Shown: in pieces, positions 58,455 to 64,000 of the stretch
Position numbering within the stretch: the first letter of the stretch is position 1
Layout: each line of letters starts with the position of its first letter
Origin: Acidimicrobiales bacterium
GTDB lineage: Bacteria > Actinomycetota > Acidimicrobiia > Acidimicrobiales > Aldehydirespiratoraceae
Length of the DNA: 64,000 bases
NCBI GenBank assembly: GCA_040219515.1
Contig: JAVJSI010000013.1
Span: 149,842 to 213,841, forward strand
Direction: 5' to 3'
Position numbers and translations under genes: made by a program
The notes under the pieces: generated by a model
Database searches by the model: none
The model's input: only the letters and a program-made list of their open reading frames with translations
Told to the model about the DNA's origin: nothing

Positions 58455-60788
58455 TCACGAAGTTAGGTCATGGGCGCCCGGGCGGAGGTCGATCTCGTCG
58501 GCCAGGTCGCCTTCGTCGGTGAGATCGATCGTGTCCCGAAGGTCGATCTCATCGGCCAGATCGATGACCGGCTCGGTGTCGTGATCGGCGAACCCCCACC
58601 GGTCGTGCAAGCTTCGCAGTGGCGCCGGCGCCCACCAGTTCCACTTGCCGGCGACCGCCATCAGCGCCGGAACGATGGTCACCCGCACGAGGAATGCGTC
58701 GACCACCACGGCCACCGCGAGGCCGATGCCGAAGAGCTTGAGGAAGCTGAGGCTCGAGGCGGCGGTGGCCAGGAACGTGACGGTCAACAACAATGCGGCC
58801 GCCGTGATCAGCGGGCCGGTTCGGTCGATGCCGTCGACGATCGCGTTCTCGTTCCGCCCGGCCCGGCCCGGTTCGGCGCGGTCGTACTCCTCCTTGATGC
58901 GCGACAGGAGGAACACCTCGTAGTCCATGCTCAGCCCGAACGCGATACCGAACACCAACACCGGCGTGCTGATGTCGGTGAAGCCGGTCGCGGTGAAACC
59001 GAGCGTCGACTCGAACAGGCCGTCCTGGAACACGACGATCAGCACACCGAACGTGGCGCCGAGGCTCAAGAGGTTGAGCACGATGGCTTTCAGCGGCACG
59101 AGGAGACTGCCGAACATGAGGAAGAGCAGGACGAAGGTCGCGCCGAAGAGCAGGGCCGCGGCCAGCGCCAGGTTGTCGAGGATCGCGGCCTTCGTGTCGA
59201 TGAACCCGGCGGTGCCGCCGCCGATCAGGACCTCGTCGAACGGACTGTCGCCGCGCCGGAGGGTCTCCACCAATCGCTCGGCCTCGGCGCTGATCGGTTC
59301 GACACCGGGCACGACGTTGAACCAGGTGGCATCGTCTCGCAGGAACCGGGCGGTGGTCGCCTCATCTCCCGGCACGATCGAGGCGCCGCCGACGAACGCC
59401 CCGTTGGCGGTGTCGACGCGCTGCACACCGGGCAGCTGCGAGATCTCGAGCGCGTACTTGGTGATCGCGTCGGCGGTGACGCCGCCGGTCGCGACGACGG
59501 GGAAGGCGTTCATCTCCGCCGCGTCGAACTCGGTGGTCATCAGTTCGGTGGTGGCTCGCACCTCGTCGCCGGGCGGCAGTGAGCGATGGTCGGATTCGCC
59601 CCACTCGACGCCGGCGAACGGAACGGCCAACGCGCCGAGGAGGATCGTGCCGACGACCAGATAGCGCCACGGGTGATCGACGACCCGGTCGGCCTGCGCC
59701 CGCCAGATGCTGATGCCGTGGCGGCGGGACCGATGGGGTCGGATCGCGCCGGCTTCGATCCGGTCGCCCAGCAGGCTCAGCGTCGCAGGAAGCGCCACGA
59801 CGGACAGCAGGAGGGCGAAGCCGACCACGCCGATGCCGGCGTAGGCGAAGGACCGCAGGAAGTAGATCGGAAACACCAGGAGCGCCGAGAGCGACACCGC
59901 CACGGTCAGCCCGCTGAACGCGACCGTGCGGCCGGCGGTGCCCACCGTCGTCACCACCGCGTCGTCGACGTCGAGCCCCCGAGCCCGTTCCTCGCGGTAC
60001 CGGTTGACGATCAGCAGCGAATAGTCGATCGCCAGACCGAGACCCAGTGTGGCCACGAGGTTGATGGCGAAGATCGAGACGTCGGTCAACTGTGTGATCA
60101 GGAAGAGCACCAGCAACGCGCCGATCATCGTGGCGACGCCGACGACGGCGGGAATCAACGCGGCGACGATCGTGCGGAACACCACGAGCAACAGGATGAG
60201 CGTGAGCGGAACCGCGATGAGTTCGGCCATCGCGAGGTCGCGCTCGGCCGCCATGCCGATGCGTTCGAACACCGGGTCGCGACCACCGATGCGGACGTCG
60301 AGCGGACCGCGGGGCGTCTCGACGAAGTCCTCGGTCAGCCGGATCGACAGTGCCTCGCGCACCGGGTCGTCGGCCTCGCCGGGGAATCGGAGGAGCACCA
60401 GCGCCCGGGTGCCGTCGGTCGATCGCAATGCCTCAGGGGATTCGGCCGACCAGTACGAGACCACGTCGTCGGTGCCGGGGAGCGCGGCGATCTCGGCGGT
60501 GAACGCCTGGCCGGCGGCCACCACGTCGGCCCGGTCCACGGCCGGTTCGTCGGGCCCGGGGTCGCGAACGGTCAGGAGGAAGGCGGCGTCGGTGAACCCG
60601 GTGTCGAAGGTCTCCTCCAGCTGGGTCCGTGCGGCGACGGAGTCGGCGTCGGGGTCGTCGAAACCGGACCCGGCGAGGCGGTCGATCACGCCGACGCCCA
60701 CGACGAGGGCCGCGGCGATGACGACGATGGTCGCAACGAGCACGAGGCCGCGCCGTCGCACGGCGAGCCTGCCGAGCCGGGTGAACAC
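58455..60788 (-). CDS. MMPL/RND-family membrane transporter with acidic repeat tail
   Basis: A 777-residue protein with two RND halves. Each half begins with a helix and a large periplasmic loop. LGLGLAIDYSLLIVNRYREE and FGIAFGLSMDYEVFLLSRIKEEY carry the GxxxDY motif of MMPL proteins. They move lipids, glycolipids or siderophores to the cell surface. The C-terminal 42 residues are acidic and repetitive (IDLADEIDLRDTIDLTDEGDLADEIDL), encoded by a 24-base unit repeated at 58486-58509 and 58540-58563 with two changes. The start is GTG 60788. A DUF2510 protein gene follows. Confidence 0.9.
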   Translation of the reverse strand: MFTRLGRLAVRRRGLVLVATIVVIAAALVVGVGVIDRLAGSGFDDPDADSVAARTQLEETFDTGFTDAAFLLTVRDPGPDEPAVDRADVVAAGQAFTAEIAALPGTDDVVSYWSAESPEALRSTDGTRALVLLRFPGEADDPVREALSIRLTEDFVETPRGPLDVRIGGRDPVFERIGMAAERDLAMAELIAVPLTLILLLVVFRTIVAALIPAVVGVATMIGALLVLFLITQLTDVSIFAINLVATLGLGLAIDYSLLIVNRYREERARGLDVDDAVVTTVGTAGRTVAFSGLTVAVSLSALLVFPIYFLRSFAYAGIGVVGFALLLSVVALPATLSLLGDRIEAGAIRPHRSRRHGISIWRAQADRVVDHPWRYLVVGTILLGALAVPFAGVEWGESDHRSLPPGDEVRATTELMTTEFDAAEMNAFPVVATGGVTADAITKYALEISQLPGVQRVDTANGAFVGGASIVPGDEATTARFLRDDATWFNVVPGVEPISAEAERLVETLRRGDSPFDEVLIGGGTAGFIDTKAAILDNLALAAALLFGATFVLLFLMFGSLLVPLKAIVLNLLSLGATFGVLIVVFQDGLFESTLGFTATGFTDISTPVLVFGIAFGLSMDYEVFLLSRIKEEYDRAEPGRAGRNENAIVDGIDRTGPLITAAALLLTVTFLATAASSLSFLKLFGIGLAVAVVVDAFLVRVTIVPALMAVAGKWNWWAPAPLRSLHDRWGFADHDTEPVIDLADEIDLRDTIDLTDEGDLADEIDLRPGAHDLTS

Positions 60789-60863
60789 GACCCGGGTCTA
60801 TCACGCGGAGTGGCCGGGCTGCCACGGAGCAGCTCGGTGCTGGGCGGGTCCGAGCCGGCCACC

Positions 60864-60869
60864 TAGGAT
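60864..60869 (+). promoter_or_regulatory. -10 box of the nucleoside hydrolase gene (leaderless)
   Basis: TAGGAT is followed by six bases and ATG 60876. Confidence 0.45.
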
Positions 60870-60875
60870 CCGCCG

Positions 60876-61802
60876 ATGCGCCGATTTCTGATCGACACCG
60901 ACACCGCTTCCGACGATGCCGTCGCGATCCTCATGGCGCTGCGCCACCCCGACATCGAGGTCGAGGCGCTGACCGTCTCGTGCGGCAACGTCGGGCTGGA
61001 TCAGGCGGTGCAGAATGCGCTCTACACCGTCGAGCTCTGTGGCGTCGACGTGCCGGTCCATTCCGGCGCGGCGCGTCCGCTGATGCGTGAACTCGAGATG
61101 GCCACCGAGGTCCACGGCGCCGACGGCATGGGCGACTGCGGTCTCGTGCTGTCGGGTCGCACGCCCGCCCCCGGCCGCGGTGCCGACATCATCGTCGACA
61201 CCATCCTCGGTGCTCCCGGCGAGATCACGCTCGTCACGCTCGGCCCGCTCACCAATGTGGCGTTGGCGTTGCTGCGGGCGCCCGAGATCGTCGACGCGGT
61301 GGCGCGGGTCGTGGTGATGGGCGGCACCGGCGTCAACGGTCCCGGCAACGTGTCGGCCATGGCCGAATACAACTTCTGGGCCGATCCCGAGGCCGCGCAG
61401 ATCGTGGTGCGTTCCGGCCTGCCACTCGAACTCGTGGGCTGGGACATCTCCATCGGCTCCGCGGTGGTCGACGCCGATCGCCACGCGCAGATGCGGGCCA
61501 TGGGCACGAAGTACTCGGAGTTCGCGGTCGACATCGCCCAGGTCGTTCGCAGGTTCGCCATGGGCAACGGCCTCGCCGGCGACGATCTGCCCGACCCGAT
61601 CGCGATGGCCCACGCCATCGATCCCTCGCCCGCCACGATGACGCGCCTGTGGGTCGACGTGATGGTGGGCGACGGTCCCCAGCGCGGTGTGCTCGACGTC
61701 GACCAACTCGGCACGACCGGGGGCGTGCCCAATCTCGACCTGGTCACCGACTACCCGAGCGATCACTTCTTCGACATGCTCTTCGGGCTGCTGGCCGACT
61801 GA
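60876..61802 (+). CDS. Inosine/uridine-preferring nucleoside hydrolase
   Basis: A 308-residue calcium-dependent hydrolase that cleaves the N-glycosidic bond of ribonucleosides. LIDTDTASDDAVAILMAL gives the DxDxxxDD metal motif (Asp7, Asp9, Asp13, Asp14). VTLGPLTNVALAL and VVMGGTGVNGPGNVSAMAEYNFWADPEAA are further family blocks, and LDLVTDYPSDHFFDM is the end. No export signal is present, so it acts in nucleoside salvage. A TAGGAT box lies six bases before the start. A sulfotransferase-like gene follows 19 bases later. Confidence 0.92.
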   Translation: MRRFLIDTDTASDDAVAILMALRHPDIEVEALTVSCGNVGLDQAVQNALYTVELCGVDVPVHSGAARPLMRELEMATEVHGADGMGDCGLVLSGRTPAPGRGADIIVDTILGAPGEITLVTLGPLTNVALALLRAPEIVDAVARVVVMGGTGVNGPGNVSAMAEYNFWADPEAAQIVVRSGLPLELVGWDISIGSAVVDADRHAQMRAMGTKYSEFAVDIAQVVRRFAMGNGLAGDDLPDPIAMAHAIDPSPATMTRLWVDVMVGDGPQRGVLDVDQLGTTGGVPNLDLVTDYPSDHFFDMLFGLLAD

Positions 61803-61821
61803 TCTCTGTCACAATCCTCCG

Positions 61822-62631
61822 ATGGCGCCCCGGCAGATCTTCTTCACGCACGTTATGAAGACGGGTGGCACCTCGCTGAGCCACAGCTTTCGGTCGGTGC
61901 TCCCCACCGAATCGATCTATCCGGCCGAAGGGAGCGACCTCGGTCAGGTCACCGCCAAGACGTTCAGCCATCTCCTGATCGGCCTCGACCCGGCGAAGCG
62001 CAGGGAGTTCCGGCTCATCAACGTGCATCAGCCGGCCTGGGTTGCGACCGCGGTGGCACCCGACGCGTTGCGGCTCACCGTGTTGCGCGAACCGATCGCC
62101 CGCACCATCTCCCACTTGCGCCAGATCGCGCGGAGTCTGGGCATTCCCGGCGATCTTGAGGCGGTCTACGCCGACGAGGGGTGGCGCAGCCGATTGAGGA
62201 ACTACCAGTCCCAGCTGTTCGCCGATACGCAGGAACGGAACGAGCGCCACGCGGGCCTCGGCGATGCGCTGGGCGACGATGACGAGGCGAAGGCTGCGCT
62301 CCAGGAGGGCCTCGGTCAGTTCTGGTCCACGGGTATCGCACGGCCCATGGAGATCGGAGAAGAGGAGTACACACGAGCCGCACGGGTGCTGGACTCCTAC
62401 GACGGTGTGGGCGTGACCGAGCGTCTCGACGACATGGTCGGTCTGACGGTCGCGCTGACCGGTCTCCCACTGCCACCCGCACCGCGTTCCAACGTCAGCG
62501 ACGAGTCGAGCGAGGAGTCGTCCGAACTCCTGGATCGAATCGCGGCGGACACCGAGTACGACTCGCGCTTGTATGCGCACGCGTGCGCGCTGGCGGCGCG
62601 GCAAGCGGAGCCCCGAGGTCGAATCCACTAA
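61822..62631 (+). CDS. Sulfotransferase-family protein
   Basis: A 269-residue protein. FFTHVMKTGGTSLSHSFRSV matches the 5'-phosphosulfate loop (THxxKTGGTS) of PAPS-dependent sulfotransferases, and RLTVLREPIARTISHLRQIA the 3'-phosphate loop with the conserved Arg and Ser. The rest is divergent, and the acceptor is unknown. CACAAT before the start could be a weak -10 box. The last 100 residues are acidic and Ser-rich. Its stop TAA is part of the -10 box of the SDR gene downstream. Confidence 0.8.
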   Translation: MAPRQIFFTHVMKTGGTSLSHSFRSVLPTESIYPAEGSDLGQVTAKTFSHLLIGLDPAKRREFRLINVHQPAWVATAVAPDALRLTVLREPIARTISHLRQIARSLGIPGDLEAVYADEGWRSRLRNYQSQLFADTQERNERHAGLGDALGDDDEAKAALQEGLGQFWSTGIARPMEIGEEEYTRAARVLDSYDGVGVTERLDDMVGLTVALTGLPLPPAPRSNVSDESSEESSELLDRIAADTEYDSRLYAHACALAARQAEPRGRIH

Positions 62632-62634
62632 CGT
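62629..62634 (+). promoter_or_regulatory. -10 box of the SDR gene (overlaps sulfotransferase stop)
   Basis: TAACGT is followed by eight bases and ATG 62643; its first three bases are the TAA stop of the preceding gene. Confidence 0.4.
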
Positions 62635-62642
62635 CCGCCGCC

Positions 62643-63413
62643 ATGGACGCCACCAAGCTCAGGACCCTGTTCGACTACTCCGGGCGGACTGCCATCGTCA
62701 CCGGCGGCACCCGGGGCATCGGGCGCGCCGTGGCCGAAGGACTCGCGGCGGCGGGAGCGAACGTGGTGGTGGCGAGCCGCAAGGCCGACGCGTGCGCCGA
62801 GACCCAGGCCCACCTCGAGTCGATGGGTGCGTCGGCGCTCGGGGTGGCCCTCAACATGGGCGACGCCGACGGGGCCGAGACGCTCGTCGGCGCGGCCGTC
62901 GATCGTTTCGGTGGGATCGACGTCGTGATCAACAATGCGGCGAACGCGTTGGCCGCGCCCGTCGGACAGCAGACCGACGGGACGTGGCAGAAGTCGTTCG
63001 AGGTCAACCTGCGTGGTCCGGCGCTGCTGGTCCAGGCCGCCGTCCCGCATCTCGAGGTCTCCGGTTCGGGCACCGTCGTCAATGTGATCAGCGTCGGCGC
63101 GTTCCAGTTCGCCCGCGGCGTGTCGATGTATGCCGCGATGAAGGCGGGGCTGTTGTCGATGACCCGCTCGTATGCCGCCGAGTTGGCCGAGAAGGGCATC
63201 CGGGTCAACGCGCTCGCGCCGGGACCGGTCGACACCGACATGGTGCGCAATCTCGGCCCGGGGGCGGCCGAGTCGATGGCCTCGGGCACCTTGTTGAAGC
63301 GAGCCGCCGATCCCGACGAGATGGTGGGTCCGGCGCTCTTCCTGGCCGGGCCGGCATCGAGCTACATGACGGGGCAGGTGTTGGTGGTCGACGGGGGCAT
63401 GCACCCCCACTGA
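62643..63413 (+). CDS. SDR-family oxidoreductase (FabG-like)
   Basis: A 256-residue Rossmann enzyme with the complete active site. AIVTGGTRGIGRAVAEGLAA is the cofactor loop, VINNAANAL the NNAG-type strand, VISVGAFQF supplies the Ser, MYAAMKAGLLSMTRS the YxxxK, and NALAPGPVDTDM with SYMTGQVLVVDGGM the C-terminal part. Relatives reduce 3-oxoacyl thioesters or oxidise alcohols with NAD(P). It ends 6 bases before the convergent acidic-protein gene. Confidence 0.9.
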   Translation: MDATKLRTLFDYSGRTAIVTGGTRGIGRAVAEGLAAAGANVVVASRKADACAETQAHLESMGASALGVALNMGDADGAETLVGAAVDRFGGIDVVINNAANALAAPVGQQTDGTWQKSFEVNLRGPALLVQAAVPHLEVSGSGTVVNVISVGAFQFARGVSMYAAMKAGLLSMTRSYAAELAEKGIRVNALAPGPVDTDMVRNLGPGAAESMASGTLLKRAADPDEMVGPALFLAGPASSYMTGQVLVVDGGMHPH

Positions 63414-63419
63414 CCGGCG

Positions 63420-63824
63420 TCACTCCTCTTCGTCGGACGCGCTTTCTTCGGCGGGGGCTTCCTCTTCGGTGCCAGCTTCGTCGGCGGCGGCTTGCTCGCC
63501 GGGAGTGTCCTCGGCCGCCGTGGCTTCGTCGGCCGGCGTTGCGTCTTCGGCCGGTGCTTCGTCGGGCTCCTCGCCGTCGCGCAGCTTCTTCCAACGATCG
63601 GCGGCATCGCGGTAGGCCTTCTCGGCCTCGGCCTTCTCCTCGGCCGAACCTCGGTCACCGAGCTTCTTGACGACGGCGGCGGCGTCGTCCTTGGCCCGCT
63701 CTGCCTTCTTGATCCGCTTCTCGCGCTGGGTGCGCTCGCGATCGGCTTGGACGTATTCGTTGAACAGCGTCAGGGCCGCCGTGGTCTCGTCGTCGAGCTT
63801 GGGCGCGGTCTCGGATTCGGGCAT
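63420..63824 (-). CDS. Acidic, Ala/Glu-rich hypothetical protein
   Basis: A 134-residue frame from ATG 63824 (MPESETAPKLDDETTAALTL). Residues 15-75 form a charged helix or coiled coil (RERTQREKRIKKAERAKDDA), and the C-terminal 55 residues are disordered and acidic (DEAPAEDATPADEATAAEDT and similar). The composition is like many actinobacterial small proteins of unknown role, and no domain is recognised. It is convergent with the SDR gene. A longer frame to 63857 is less likely. Confidence 0.7.
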   Translation of the reverse strand: MPESETAPKLDDETTAALTLFNEYVQADRERTQREKRIKKAERAKDDAAAVVKKLGDRGSAEEKAEAEKAYRDAADRWKKLRDGEEPDEAPAEDATPADEATAAEDTPGEQAAADEAGTEEEAPAEESASDEEE

Positions 63825-63875
63825 TCGCCCATTCTGGCGGGTCGCGGCCGCACTCACGACCCCGGCGACCAGTTG

Positions 63876-64000
63876 CTAGTTGTGATCTTCGGGGAGGTTG
63901 TCCTTGATGATCGTGGCGAGGGTGCCGGCTGGTGTTGCCCATTTGAGTGCGCCGTGTGATCTGTGGTGATTGTAGAAGTGGGTGAAGCCGGCGTAGCTGG
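63876..64000 (-). mobile_element. IS3/IS481-type transposase, 3' end (gene runs out of window)
   Basis: On the minus strand the last 41 codons up to the stop at 63876-63878 read YAGFTHFYNHHRSHGALKWA then TPAGTLATIIKDNLPEDHN. The pattern FYNHHRSHGALKWATPA is the C-terminus of the integrase-core transposase of the IS3/IS481 group. The rest of the gene and the right end of the element lie outside the window. No terminal repeat can be judged on this side. Confidence 0.75.

Noticed and set aside
1..64000. CRISPR array, tRNA or rRNA genes
   Set aside because: No regularly spaced direct repeats or recognisable RNA genes were found on reading; a computed tRNA and repeat scan would be needed to be sure.

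Overview
The window is GC-rich chromosomal DNA from a free-living actinobacterium. The evidence is dense coding with short overlaps, GTG and TTG starts, actinobacterial -10 boxes, an F420-type luciferase-like oxidoreductase, a class I P450, an MMPL transporter, a DUF2510 protein, a long type-2-like isoleucyl-tRNA synthetase and a propionate-type methylmalonyl-CoA mutase. A member of the Acidimicrobiia (Ilumatobacter-like) would fit, but that placement is inference from gene content only. I saw no rRNA, tRNA, CRISPR array, prophage or complete insertion sequence.

Layout. 1-3.3 kb: 3' part of a molybdopterin oxidoreductase, a GNAT acetyltransferase and an F420-type oxidoreductase. 3.3-12.7 kb: a secreted subtilase with an SLH domain, followed by a dense signalling island. 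The island holds a NarL-type regulator, an EAL phosphodiesterase, a receiver-kinase fusion, a PAS protein, a short kinase, a stand-alone receiver and a CHASE hybrid kinase. 13.2-16.4 kb: acyl-CoA synthetase and an MFS transporter with an extra N-terminal domain. 16.4-22.8 kb: one minus-strand branched-chain amino acid-type ABC operon ending in a small membrane protein and an amidohydrolase. 23-30 kb: methylmalonyl-CoA mutase small and large subunits and the MeaB-type chaperone, interrupted by Dabb, MscS and SnoaL-like genes. 30-32.3 kb: a secreted lysyl-oxidase-like protein. 32.3-34.7 kb: two divergent citrate-synthase-like genes, one with a DNA-binding domain, around a repeat-rich control region. 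34.8-39.7 kb: P450, aromatic amino acid decarboxylase, kynureninase framed by identical 30-bp palindromic repeats, and a truncated vitamin K-dependent carboxylase remnant. 39.7-48 kb: SGNH lipoprotein, class I ribonucleotide reductase nrdAB, an FAD amine oxidase-like enzyme and an ALDH3-like aldehyde dehydrogenase. 48-49.4 kb: an overlapping antitoxin-toxin-AlaX operon. 49.4-54 kb: an ECF-like sigma factor with a coupled membrane partner, a ferritin-like diiron protein and a 2-oxoglutarate oxygenase, with a three-copy hairpin repeat scattered through the region. 54-63.9 kb: ileS, a DUF2510 membrane protein, MMPL transporter, nucleoside hydrolase, sulfotransferase-like protein, SDR and an acidic protein. 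The right edge holds the 3' end of a transposase.

The genes suggest a heterotroph using fatty acids, propionate-type intermediates and amino acids: acyl-CoA ligase, mutase with chaperone, citrate-synthase-like enzymes, kynureninase and an amino acid-type ABC importer. About a quarter of the genes have a TAnnnT box 6-8 nt before the start codon, which suggests widespread leaderless transcription. The best candidates for something new are the antitoxin-toxin-AlaX operon and the covarying hairpin repeat family next to it.
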